Source of the DNA: Stenotrophomonas sp. ZAC14D1_NAIMI4_1
Lineage (GTDB): Bacteria > Pseudomonadota > Gammaproteobacteria > Xanthomonadales > Xanthomonadaceae
Length of the DNA: 64,000 nt
Reading direction: 5' to 3'
NCBI RefSeq assembly: GCF_003086775.1
Contig: NZ_CP026001.1
Coordinates: forward strand, 3,064,407 to 3,128,406
Under the pieces are notes generated by a model, which did no database searches, was not told where the DNA came from, and was given only the letters and a program-made list of their open reading frames with translations. Made by a program: the position numbers and the translations under genes. Below, one piece after another: positions 9,877 to 17,960 of this stretch. The stretch's first letter is position 1. Every line of letters starts with the position of its first letter.

Positions 9877-11117
9877 CCGCCGCCACCGGGGACGAAGGCG
9901 CGCTGGCCCTGCTGGGCCGGCCGGGCTTTGCCAAGCTGCTGGCGTACCGCATCTTCGCGATGCTGTCCTACCAGGTGGTGGCCGTCACCGTCGGCTGGCA
10001 CATCTACGAAGTCACCCGCAATCCGTTCTCGCTGGGCCTGGTCGGCCTGGCCGAGGTGCTGCCGTTCTTCTGCGTGGCGCCGTTTGCCGGCTACCTGGTG
10101 GACCACCTGCCGCGCCGCCGGCTGGGCATGGTCGCCTGCGCCGGCCTGGTCGCCACCGCCGTGGTGCTGACCGGCGTGGCCACCGGCTGGCTGCCGTTCC
10201 AGGGCGTGTGGCCGATCTACGCCGCCATCGCGCTGACCGGCATGGTGCGCGCGTTCCTGTCGCCCATCTACAACGCGCTGTTCGCCCGCGTGCTCGAGCG
10301 CAGCCAGTTCGCCCGCGGCGCCGGCCTGGGCAGCGTGGTGTTCCAGTCGGGCATGGTGGTGGGCCCGGCGCTGGGCGGCATCCTGGTCGGCTGGGGCGGC
10401 AAGGGCCTGTCCTATGGCGTGGCCACCGCCTTCGCCGTGGTGGCGATGGGCTGCCTGGCCACGCTGAAGGTGAGCGAGCCGGTACACGACGGCCCGGCCG
10501 CGCCGATCTTCAAGAGCATCGCCGAGGGTGCCCGCTTCGTGGTCGGCAACCGCATCATGGTCGGTGCGATGGCACTGGACATGTTCTCGGTGCTGCTGGG
10601 CGGCGTGGTGGCGATGCTGCCGGCCTTCCTGCAGGAAATCCTGCACTACGGCCCCGAGGGCCTGGGCATCCTGCGCGCGGCGCCGGCGCTGGGTTCGATC
10701 GCGGTGGGCCTGTGGCTGGCCCGCCACCCGCTGCAGAAGAATGCCGGCCGCGTGCTGCTGTTCGCTGTGGCCGGTTTCGGCCTGTGCGTGGTCAGCTTCG
10801 GCCTGTCCCAGCACTTCTGGCTGTCGGCGCTGATCCTGCTGTTCTACGGCGCCTTCGACGGCGTCTCGGTGGTGGTGCGCTCGACCATCCTGCAGCTGGC
10901 CACGCCGGAGGAAATGCGCGGACGGGTGTCGTCCATCAACGGCATCTTCATCAGCTCGTCCAACGAGCTGGGCGCGTTCTACGCCGGCACGATGGCGAAA
11001 CTGCTGGGCCTGGTGCCGGCGGTGGTGCTGGGCGGGTTTGCCGTGTTGAGCGTGGCCGGCATCACGGCGTGGAAGAACCCGACGCTGCGGAAGTTGAACC
11101 TGCGCGACCTGCAATGA
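9873..11117 (+). CDS. Major facilitator superfamily transporter (EntS/DHA3-like)
   Basis: A 414-aa integral membrane carrier with about twelve hydrophobic segments. Between TM2 and TM3 the loop VDHLPRRRLG corresponds to the MFS motif A region (GxLaDrxgrR). It resembles the enterobactin-exporter/DHA3 group of proton-driven exporters by length and N-terminal pattern (FAKLLAYRIFAMLSYQ). The substrate cannot be inferred. It starts with GTG overlapping the sufE stop and ends at a shared terminator facing dksA. Confidence 0.85.
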   Translation: MTAATGDEGALALLGRPGFAKLLAYRIFAMLSYQVVAVTVGWHIYEVTRNPFSLGLVGLAEVLPFFCVAPFAGYLVDHLPRRRLGMVACAGLVATAVVLTGVATGWLPFQGVWPIYAAIALTGMVRAFLSPIYNALFARVLERSQFARGAGLGSVVFQSGMVVGPALGGILVGWGGKGLSYGVATAFAVVAMGCLATLKVSEPVHDGPAAPIFKSIAEGARFVVGNRIMVGAMALDMFSVLLGGVVAMLPAFLQEILHYGPEGLGILRAAPALGSIAVGLWLARHPLQKNAGRVLLFAVAGFGLCVVSFGLSQHFWLSALILLFYGAFDGVSVVVRSTILQLATPEEMRGRVSSINGIFISSSNELGAFYAGTMAKLLGLVPAVVLGGFAVLSVAGITAWKNPTLRKLNLRDLQ

Positions 11118-11121
11118 ACCT

Positions 11122-11145
11122 GTAGAGCCGAGCCGATGCTCGGCT
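11122..11145 (+). repeat. GTAG-type REP palindrome
   Basis: GTAGAGCCGAGCCGATGCTC, palindromic, 5 bp after the transporter stop codon. Confidence 0.75.
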
Positions 11146-11175
11146 GGCTTCTTTGTAGAGCCAGGAATACCCAAC

Positions 11176-11202
11176 AAAAAACCCGGCCGAGGCCGGGTTT
11201 TT
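11176..11202. terminator. Bidirectional terminator between transporter and dksA
   Basis: Inverted repeat AAAAACCCGGCC / GGCCGGGTTTTT with a 2-nt centre. A and T runs on both sides allow it to serve both converging genes. Confidence 0.85.
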
Positions 11203-11227
11203 CGCATGACCAGACAACGAACTGGAA

Positions 11228-12469
11228 TCAGTCGCCCTGCTGCTTCTGCAGGTGCTCCCAACGCTCCTGGGCGTCGATGGTGCGCTCGGCGGTCAGGCGC
11301 GCTTCGAGGCGCTCCAGGCCGATTTCCTCACCGGTGTCCACGCAGTAACCGTAGTCGCCGGCTTCCAGGCGCTTCAGGGTGCTGTCGATCTTGCCGATCA
11401 GCTTGCGGTAGCGGTCACGGGTACGCAGTTCCAGCGAGTTCTCGGTCTCGCGGGTCGCACGCTCGGCTTCATCGCCGATGTCACGCACTTCCTCGCGCAG
11501 GTTCTCGATGGTCTGCTTGGATTCTTCCACCAGATCAGCGCGCCAGTTCTGCAGGCGCTGGCGGAAGTATTCCTGCTGCAGCGGGCTCATGTACTCCTCG
11601 TCCGAGCCAGGCTTGTAGCCGGTCGGCAGGATCGGGCGGCCGGTGGCCTCGTCGGTCTTGTATTCGACGACCTTGTACTTGCTGCGCGGGGCCGGCGCCG
11701 CCGAACGGGCGGTCACAGCCACGGCAACCTTGCCCACTGGGCGCGACACGGTCTTCGGAGCGGGATCTGGTTTCACGGCAGTTTTCACAGCGGTCTTGGC
11801 AGGCGATTTCGAAACGGGCACGGGATTCTTGGATTGCGGGGCCGTCGATGCTGCAGGGGTGGCGGCCGGGGCCGGCTTGGGGGCCGGTCTGGCTGCTGCC
11901 ACTGCCGCGGTCTTGGCCGGGACAGACTTGGCCGGAGCTGCCTTGGCGGCGGGCTTCGGTGCGGTTTTCACTACCGGGGCCGGGGCCGGCTTGGCAGCCG
12001 GCTTGGCGACATTCTTGGTTACCTTCTTTACAGCGGCAGGCGTGGCGGCGGGTTTAGCCGTTGCACCCTTCTTCACCGCCGGCTTGGCTGCCGGCTTGGC
12101 CGCGGCTTTCTTTGCCACCGGCTTCGGTGCGGGCTTGGCGACGGCCTTCTTCGGTGCCGGCTTGGCCACGGCCTTCTTGACCGGTGCAGCCTTGCTGGCA
12201 GCCTTCTTCGCCACCGGCGCCTTCTTGCTGGCCGCCGCTGGCTTGGACTTGACCGGCGCTGCGGCCTTCTTCGCCGCAGGCTTGCTGGCCTTGGCCGGTG
12301 TTTTCGTTGCGGTGGCCTTCCTGGCCGCCGATTGTGAGGATGCTGCCTTGGGGACCGCCTTGCTGGCCGGCTTCTTGGCAACAGGCTTGGCCGCCAACTT
12401 CTTCACAACAGGCTTGGCGGTTTTCTTGGCGGCCTCGACGGCCTTCTTTGCAGTTTTTTTAGCAGCCAC
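11228..12469 (-). CDS. dksA: DksA-type RNA polymerase regulator with long Lys/Ala/Pro N-terminal tail
   Basis: The C-terminal 130 or so residues are a DksA domain: a coiled coil ending in NSLELRTRDRYRKLIGKI, then the globular YGYC segment and IGLERLEARLTAER. The first 270 residues are a low-complexity tail of KPAAKK-like repeats, as in histone-H1-like or AlgP proteins, likely disordered and DNA-binding. Compared with E. coli DksA, three of the four zinc cysteines are absent (one Cys remains in YGYC), and the coil-tip motif DxxDxA reads DEAERA, so the second Asp is Glu. DksA binds the RNA polymerase secondary channel with ppGpp. A zinc-free DksA is known from other proteobacteria; the tail is the unusual part. 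Confidence 0.88.
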   Translation of the reverse strand: MAAKKTAKKAVEAAKKTAKPVVKKLAAKPVAKKPASKAVPKAASSQSAARKATATKTPAKASKPAAKKAAAPVKSKPAAASKKAPVAKKAASKAAPVKKAVAKPAPKKAVAKPAPKPVAKKAAAKPAAKPAVKKGATAKPAATPAAVKKVTKNVAKPAAKPAPAPVVKTAPKPAAKAAPAKSVPAKTAAVAAARPAPKPAPAATPAASTAPQSKNPVPVSKSPAKTAVKTAVKPDPAPKTVSRPVGKVAVAVTARSAAPAPRSKYKVVEYKTDEATGRPILPTGYKPGSDEEYMSPLQQEYFRQRLQNWRADLVEESKQTIENLREEVRDIGDEAERATRETENSLELRTRDRYRKLIGKIDSTLKRLEAGDYGYCVDTGEEIGLERLEARLTAERTIDAQERWEHLQKQQGD

Positions 12470-12740
12470 GAAACGCTCTTCCTTGGATTCCCCGGGGCCC
12501 GGGAAAGCGGGCCTTTATAGCCTACCCGACCCGCAGCAGCAACCTTGGGGGCCTACTCCATTCAGTCCTGGAGCCAGCGGCCCAAAGCGACGGTCCGGCG
12601 AACCTGGACCGCCTTGCGCGGTACGGAACCTGGCCGGCACCTCACGGTGCCGGTACCGGTCGCAGGCCATGGGCGACATGCGACCAACGGCCCATCCTGC
12701 ACAAATGCGGGCTTCATGCCAACTGGCATAAGATGACTGG

Positions 12741-12995
12741 GTGATCTCGCGCCTGCTCATTGCCCTGCTGCGCTTCTACAAGCGCTTCATCAGCCCCCTG
12801 CTGGGGCCGCGCTGCCGTTTTGTGCCCAGCTGTTCTGAATACGCCATGGACGCCATCTCGATGCACGGTCCGCTGCGTGGCAGCTGGCTGGCCGCGCGCC
12901 GCCTCGGCCGCTGCCATCCGTTCCACCCCGGCGGCTTCGATCCGGTGCCCGAATCGCCCAACGCCCCCTCTTGCCGTTGCACAGGAAAACACTGA
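12741..12995 (+). CDS. yidD: YidD family membrane protein insertion efficiency factor
   Basis: An 84-aa protein with the family core [27 protein letters not shown] and the distal [15 protein letters not shown]. YidD assists YidC-mediated insertion of membrane proteins. The start is a GTG at 12741. Usually yidD sits between rnpA and yidC near the origin; here it precedes dihydroorotase with only 1 bp between stop and next ATG, so it has been relocated and is likely co-transcribed with the pyrimidine gene. Confidence 0.93.
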   Translation: MISRLLIALLRFYKRFISPLLGPRCRFVPSCSEYAMDAISMHGPLRGSWLAARRLGRCHPFHPGGFDPVPESPNAPSCRCTGKH

Positions 12996-12996
12996 C

Positions 12997-14343
12997 ATGT
13001 CCTCCACCCTCATTACCAATGCCCGCATGGTCAACGAAGGCCGCACCTTCAACGGCGACCTGCGCATCGAGAACGGCCGCATCGCGCAGATCGGCAGTGG
13101 CCTGGCCCCGCGCGACGGCGAACAGGTGGTGGACGCAGCCGGGCGCTGGCTGCTGCCCGGCATGATCGATGACCAGGTGCACTTCCGCGAGCCGGGCCTG
13201 ACCCACAAGGGCGACATCGCCAGCGAATCGGCAGCCGCCGTGGCCGGTGGCCTGACCAGCTTCATGGACATGCCCAACACCAACCCGCCGACCCTGGATT
13301 CGACCATCCTGGAAGCCAAGTACGAGCTGGCACGCGGCCGCGCCTGGGCCAACTACGGCTTCTACCACGGCGCCAGCAATGACAACCTGGAAGCGATCCG
13401 CGCGCTCGACCCGAAGAAGGCACCGGGCGTGAAGGTGTTCATGGGCGCCTCCACCGGCAACATGCTGGTGGACAACCCGGAAACGCTGGATGCGATCTTC
13501 CGCGAATGCCCCACGCCGATCATCACGCACTGCGAAGACACGCCGATGATCGATGCCAACCTCAAGGCCTTCCAGGAGAAGTACGGCGACGCGCTGACCC
13601 CGGACATGCACCCGGACATCCGTTCGCGCGAGGCCTGCATCAAGTCGACCCGCCTGGCGATGTCGCTGGCGCGCAAGCACGGCACCCGCCTGCACGTGCT
13701 GCACATCTCCACCGCCGACGAGCTGGCGCTGTTCGAGAAGGGCCCGCTGATCCGCGCTGACGGCAGCCGCAAGCAGATCACCGCTGAAACCTGCGTGCAC
13801 TTCCTGCATTTCGCGCGCCCGGATTACGCGACCAAGGGCAACCTGATCAAGTGCAACCCGGCCATCAAGGAAGTGTCCGACCGCGAGGCAATCACCGCCG
13901 CGCTGGCCGATGACGTGCTGGACGTGCTGGCCACCGACCACGCCCCGCACACCTGGGAAGAGAAGCAGAAGCCCTATGCGCAGGCACCGTCGGGCCTGCC
14001 GCTGGTGCAGTACGCGCTGGTGGCCGCGCTGGAGCGCGTGCACGAAGGCAAGCTGACCCGCGAACAGGTGGTGCAGAAGTTCGCCCACGCCCCGGCGCAG
14101 CTGTTCGACGTGGAAGAACGCGGCTTCCTGCGCGAAGGCTACTTCGCCGACCTGGTGCTGGTGGAAGACGTGCCGTTCACCGTCAAGCGCGAGGACGTGC
14201 TGTCCAAGTGCGGCTGGTCGCCGTTCGAAGGCACCACCTTCCGTTCGCGCGTGGCCTCCACCTGGGTCAACGGCCAGCTGGTGTGGGACGGCAGCAAGCT
14301 GGTGGGCGAACCCGCCGGCCAGCGCATGACCTACGACCGCTGA
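12997..14343 (+). CDS. pyrC: Dihydroorotase
   Basis: Cyclises N-carbamoyl-aspartate to dihydroorotate in pyrimidine synthesis. The 448-aa amidohydrolase has MIDDQVHFREPG near residues 56-67, the carboxylated-lysine segment GVKVFMGAST, ITHCED, LHVLHIST and the catalytic ATDHAPH. In the metal-binding DxHxH motif the first His is Gln (DDQVH), a substitution I recall from Bacteroidetes-type enzymes. The start follows yidD by 1 bp and its stop overlaps the M23 gene start (TGATG). It could act on a related hydantoin-like substrate, but the FREPGLTHKG segment is typical of dihydroorotase. Confidence 0.9.
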   Translation: MSSTLITNARMVNEGRTFNGDLRIENGRIAQIGSGLAPRDGEQVVDAAGRWLLPGMIDDQVHFREPGLTHKGDIASESAAAVAGGLTSFMDMPNTNPPTLDSTILEAKYELARGRAWANYGFYHGASNDNLEAIRALDPKKAPGVKVFMGASTGNMLVDNPETLDAIFRECPTPIITHCEDTPMIDANLKAFQEKYGDALTPDMHPDIRSREACIKSTRLAMSLARKHGTRLHVLHISTADELALFEKGPLIRADGSRKQITAETCVHFLHFARPDYATKGNLIKCNPAIKEVSDREAITAALADDVLDVLATDHAPHTWEEKQKPYAQAPSGLPLVQYALVAALERVHEGKLTREQVVQKFAHAPAQLFDVEERGFLREGYFADLVLVEDVPFTVKREDVLSKCGWSPFEGTTFRSRVASTWVNGQLVWDGSKLVGEPAGQRMTYDR

Positions 14344-15191
14344 TGCGTTCGGCACTGATGATCGGGGCGCTGCTGCTGGCCGCGCCCCTGCTCACCGCAC
14401 CCCAGGCACAGGCGCAGGATGGCATCGGCAGCCTGATCGACAGCCGCGTGGTGTTCCCGGCCAGCGCTTCGCAGGGCGCGCTGGTGATCGGCAAGGTGCC
14501 CGCCGGCAGCCGCGTGCAGTACGCCGGCCGGCAGTTGCGGGTGAGCAGCTACGGCAGCGTGGTGTTCGGCATCGGCCGCGATGAGAAGGGTCCGTTGCAG
14601 GTACAGGTGCAGCGCCCCGACGGTGGCAGCGAGACGGCCACCATCACCGTGACCGCGCGCGACTGGCCGACCGAGCGCGTCAACGGCGTACCGCCGAAGA
14701 CGGTCAATCCGCCACCGGCGATTGCCGAGCGGATCAAGCGCGAACAGGCGCAGGTGACCGCTGCGCGTGCCCGCGATGACGACCGCACCGATTTCACCCA
14801 GACCTTCATCTGGCCGGTGCAGGGCCGCATCAGCGGTCGCTTCGGCAATGCACGCGTGTACAACGGCCAGCCCGGCGCCGGTCATTCGGGCATGGACATC
14901 GCCGTGCCCACCGGCACCCCGGTGAAGGCACCGGCGGCCGGCGTGGTGACGTTCGCTGGCCCGGACCTGTACCTCACCGGCGGCACCCTGCTGATCGACC
15001 ATGGCTACGGCGTCAGCTCGAACTTCCTGCACCTGTCGCGCATCGACGTGAAGGTCGGCGACCGGGTGACCCAGGGCCAGGTGATCGCCGCTGTCGGCGC
15101 CACCGGCCGTGCCACCGGCCCGCACCTGCACTGGGGCATGAACTGGTTCGACACCCGCATCGATCCTTTGCTGGTGCTGGAACGCAAGTAA
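14343..15191 (+). CDS. M23 family metallopeptidase (exported peptidoglycan endopeptidase)
   Basis: A 282-aa exported protein with a signal peptide (MRSALMIGALLLAAPLLTAP, cleaved after AQA) and a C-terminal LytM/M23 domain from about residue 150. The zinc ligands are seen in HSGMDIAVP and HLHWG, so it should be catalytically competent. It probably cuts peptide cross-links in the murein. The ATG at 14343 overlaps the stop of the dihydroorotase gene. The last 200 bp (14992-15191) are duplicated about 1.1 kb downstream at 16098-16285, with a foreign-looking gene in between. Confidence 0.93.
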   Translation: MRSALMIGALLLAAPLLTAPQAQAQDGIGSLIDSRVVFPASASQGALVIGKVPAGSRVQYAGRQLRVSSYGSVVFGIGRDEKGPLQVQVQRPDGGSETATITVTARDWPTERVNGVPPKTVNPPPAIAERIKREQAQVTAARARDDDRTDFTQTFIWPVQGRISGRFGNARVYNGQPGAGHSGMDIAVPTGTPVKAPAAGVVTFAGPDLYLTGGTLLIDHGYGVSSNFLHLSRIDVKVGDRVTQGQVIAAVGATGRATGPHLHWGMNWFDTRIDPLLVLERK

Positions 15192-15386
15192 CGCACGCGC
15201 ATCGTCGCCGGGCCACGCCCGGCAGCGATGCGGAATCGGCGTCAACTACATCCGCAGCCGCGTAGGAGCTGGGGCTGTTTCAAGCTGCTTGCGTGAGCCC
15301 TGTCGATGAACGGCCCCGCAGGACTGATCACGTCGACCTTTCCATTCGCTTCATGGAAAAATCAGGAATGGCGCTCCGGAGCTCGG

Positions 15387-16028
15387 ATGGTCAAGCCCTT
15401 GCCGAGGATGATGAGCACGATGGAGCAGGAAATGGAATATTCATCAAAACTCAAGAATACGTTTTCGCTGAGCGACATCAAACTTGACGGCTTCGGCGCT
15501 TCAGGCAAGTGGGCCGGATACTTTCAAAGAACGGGCGAACATTCCCACTCACTTGTAGACAAGGCCGTAGCGCTGCTGGATGGCTTCCTTGGCTCGAGAA
15601 GTGGAAATTTTCTTGTTGTGACAGCTCTCTCATACCGGGACGAGAGGGAGAAAGATGTAGATACGATCAAGCGCTATCAGCACATCTATGATGAAATGAA
15701 GTCAAGACGACTCCTTTTGCCGATGTCTGACGAGTATGAGAGCTACCTCTACGGCGAGTCCCCGTTACCCGCAGGCTCTCTGAGCTTCAGCTTTGAGTAC
15801 TCTGACTTCATAAAACTATCCAGACTTCTCATGTGTCATGCAGGCGTAGCGGGCCAGGTGTGCTTCTGCATCATCCCCGCACTCAACATGGCAATTTATC
15901 CTCATGACGACATCGGCTACGGGTGCGTGGCCCTCAACTCGGATGTCAAAGCGTGCAGGGAGTTTCTGGATCACTGTTCGGAATGCAGCAGCTTTGAAGT
16001 TGTTTTTGGCGAGAGTTGCCAGCCATGA
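15387..16028 (+). CDS. Protein of unknown function in an AT-richer insert (possible immunity protein)
   Basis: I do not recognise a family. The 213-aa product is cytosolic in appearance (no signal peptide or membrane segment), with a helical N-terminal half and a C-terminal half containing CFCIIPALNMAIYPHDDIGY. Codon use differs visibly from the neighbours: AT-ending and AGA/CTC-type codons are common and the DNA is clearly AT-richer. The start at 15387 has GGAG five bases upstream; ATGs at 15306, 15408, 15420 and 15432 are alternatives. It lies between the M23 gene and a decayed copy of that gene's 3' end, which suggests transfer. An immunity-type role is a guess from size, composition and setting only. 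Confidence 0.6.
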   Translation: MVKPLPRMMSTMEQEMEYSSKLKNTFSLSDIKLDGFGASGKWAGYFQRTGEHSHSLVDKAVALLDGFLGSRSGNFLVVTALSYRDEREKDVDTIKRYQHIYDEMKSRRLLLPMSDEYESYLYGESPLPAGSLSFSFEYSDFIKLSRLLMCHAGVAGQVCFCIIPALNMAIYPHDDIGYGCVALNSDVKACREFLDHCSECSSFEVVFGESCQP

Positions 16029-16097
16029 GTATTTCGATCTGCCGTTGGATAGGCCATGCTTACGAGGCATTTTCAGCACTGACCAGCTGTACTCCAA

Positions 16098-16285
16098 TGA
16101 TCGACCACGGCTACGTTGTCAGTTCGAGCTTTGTGCAACTGTCGCGCATCGACGTGAAGGTCGGCGACCGGGTGACCCAGGGCCAGATGATCGCCGCCGG
16201 TGGCGCCACCGGCCCGCACCTGCACTGGGGCATGAACTGGTTCGTCACCCGCATCGATCCGTTGCTGGCGCTGGAACGTAAACAA
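16098..16285 (+). pseudogene. Decayed duplicate of the M23 peptidase 3' end
   Basis: These bases are a close copy of 14992-15191. The translation keeps VGDRVTQGQ, HLHWGMNWF and TRIDPLLALERK but lacks four residues after IAA (a 12-bp deletion), has lost the stop codon and has no HSGMD half of the active site. No promoter or ribosome binding site precedes it. It cannot make a working peptidase and marks the right edge of the insertion that carries the gene at 15387-16028. Confidence 0.88.
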
Positions 16286-16300
16286 CGGCCGTGCGGCCTG

Positions 16301-16326
16301 GTTGCCGGCCAGCGGCCGGCACTACC
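16301..16326 (-). repeat. GTAG-type REP palindrome
   Basis: GTTGCCGGCCAGCGGCCGGC followed by ACTAC; GTAG end on the minus strand. Lies between the M23 fragment and the LRR-like gene. Confidence 0.7.
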
Positions 16327-16361
16327 GGGCTGCTTCGCCGCATGGAAACAAGGAACATTGC

Positions 16362-17873
16362 ATGCCCGCCCCAGGTGATATTCACGTCGTCCACAACGAA
16401 CGCCTGCAGGCGTTCGTCGCCTACCAGCTGACGCACCAGGATCAGCGCGACGGCAGCCTCGCCGTGCTCACCCTGGACTGGACCGGCACCATCTTGCCCG
16501 ACCCGGCAACCATCGCCGGGATGCAGCCGGCGCGCTTCAACTACCTCCAGCAGGACAATGCCCTGCACCACCGCTGGGTGGGAAAACGACCGCCGCGCGA
16601 TTTCCTGCACGTGGGCTGGCGCGCGCCGCTGATCGAGGCCGCGCCGAAGATATACGGGAGCTGGCCCGACGGAGCGGAAGTTGCACACCAACGCCGCTGG
16701 GATGCATTGGATGCAGCTGCCGTAGAGGCCTTCAAGCACGCCACCGCAGCACAGGAAGATCGAAGCGTGCTGCTGGAACGCGGCGAACACCCGATTCGCC
16801 GCTGCGCCACCTGCCTGGATGCCGCAGCCATGAACCTGGCCCCTTCGCTGGCACTGTTTGATGCCCTGCCCCTGCTCACCCAGCTGGATATCAGCAAACC
16901 GGTGCCCGGACTGTTGCCGTGGCTGCGCACGCGACCGCTGATCCACTCACTGGACATCTGCCACCTTCAGGACACCACTCTGGACCTGCGCGGCACCGGC
17001 CTGATCCAGGCCAGCATCGATGCCAGCGGCCTGCGCCACCTGCATCTCAACGACGGCCTGTCCCGCCTGACCCTGCACGGTACGCTCGAGCCCGACCTGC
17101 TCATCACCGCCGAGGATGACGGCCGCTGGCTGACGCTCATCAGTACCGATGCCACGCTGGCCTGGGCTGGACTGCCGTCACTGGGCGAGCTGCAGCTGCG
17201 CGACGTGCGCGAACTCGATGGCGGACGCATCGCCGAACGCTTCCCGCAGCTGCGTGCGCTGCATGTCACCGGCGCACCCGCCGTGCTGCACGGCCTGCAG
17301 CGGCTGGGTGAACTGCAGCAACTTCATACGCTCAGTGCCAGCGACGTGTTCCCGCCGGAGGATGCGGTGTTTCCTGCGCCCGGCTGCTGGCCGCGGCTGT
17401 GCCGGCTGTGGCTGGGCAGCGTGCCGGCTGCACTGGGCGCGGCGATCAGGAAGGCCTACAAGCGCGAGGTTGCCAGTGGCCTGGACCTCGCTGTCACCCA
17501 GCTGCGCACGCCGGATTGGCTGGCTGCCAACCTCGACAATCCGTTCCGTGATTGGGACGGCAGCGCGCAGGTCAGCAGCGCGCAGGCGAAGGCGGCGGCC
17601 ACGCTGTACCGCAAGGCCTGCAGCGAGGCGCTGAAGCTCGCCTCGGCAGGCGGCGACGCAGCGGCAGTGACGGAGGCGCTGGCGCGGGTGGGACGCACCT
17701 ACACCGAAGGCTTCAACGCGCTGGATCGTCGCAGCGGCTTCATCGAAACCGAGGAACGCGAGCAGATCTACACCGCGTGGCTGGGCATCGTCGATGCGGT
17801 GGAAGCACGCAGCGGAATGGCGCTCGACCGCGAGGTGCTGCGCGCGGCGATGAACGAGGCCAGGACGTTCTGA
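16362..17873 (+). CDS. Leucine-rich-repeat-like protein of unknown function
   Basis: A 503-aa cytosolic protein. Roughly residues 180-350 form irregular leucine-rich repeats (for example LPLLTQLDISKPV, GLRHLHLNDGLSRLTLHG, LPSLGELQLRDVREL, FPQLRALHVTGAPA), the C-terminal 140 residues are predicted helical, and the N-terminal 170 carry a CATC pair. The start at 16362 has AAGGAA upstream; an earlier in-frame ATG lies in the REP and is less likely. No catalytic motif is visible. Base composition matches the chromosome, unlike the gene at 15387. It may be a binding or recognition protein; no function is assigned. Confidence 0.75.
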   Translation: MPAPGDIHVVHNERLQAFVAYQLTHQDQRDGSLAVLTLDWTGTILPDPATIAGMQPARFNYLQQDNALHHRWVGKRPPRDFLHVGWRAPLIEAAPKIYGSWPDGAEVAHQRRWDALDAAAVEAFKHATAAQEDRSVLLERGEHPIRRCATCLDAAAMNLAPSLALFDALPLLTQLDISKPVPGLLPWLRTRPLIHSLDICHLQDTTLDLRGTGLIQASIDASGLRHLHLNDGLSRLTLHGTLEPDLLITAEDDGRWLTLISTDATLAWAGLPSLGELQLRDVRELDGGRIAERFPQLRALHVTGAPAVLHGLQRLGELQQLHTLSASDVFPPEDAVFPAPGCWPRLCRLWLGSVPAALGAAIRKAYKREVASGLDLAVTQLRTPDWLAANLDNPFRDWDGSAQVSSAQAKAAATLYRKACSEALKLASAGGDAAAVTEALARVGRTYTEGFNALDRRSGFIETEEREQIYTAWLGIVDAVEARSGMALDREVLRAAMNEARTF

Positions 17874-17880
17874 GGGCATC

Positions 17881-17942
17881 CGCCGGGCATGGCCCGGCGC
17901 TACCCGATTACCGCGCCCGGTAGCGCCGGGCCATGCCCGGCG
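17881..17942. repeat. Two inverted GTAG-type REPs
   Basis: CGCCGGGCATGGCCCGGCG with CTAC, then GTAG with the same palindrome in opposite orientation, 17 bp apart, between two converging genes (17873 and 17961). Confidence 0.85.
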
Positions 17943-17960
17943 AGCGCAGCGGCAGCGGCA

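Noticed and set aside
11228..11400. Frameshift in dksA as cause of the missing cysteines
   Set aside because: The flanking conserved residues stay in one frame, and zinc-less DksA variants of this type are known in other bacteria.
12073..12381. Arg/Pro-rich frame inside the dksA tail
   Set aside because: It is a shifted reading of the KPAA repeats and has no independent start signals.
15293..15487. Alternative 64-codon frame overlapping the start of the unknown gene
   Set aside because: It ends inside the better-supported gene, has no ribosome binding site and does not resemble a protein.
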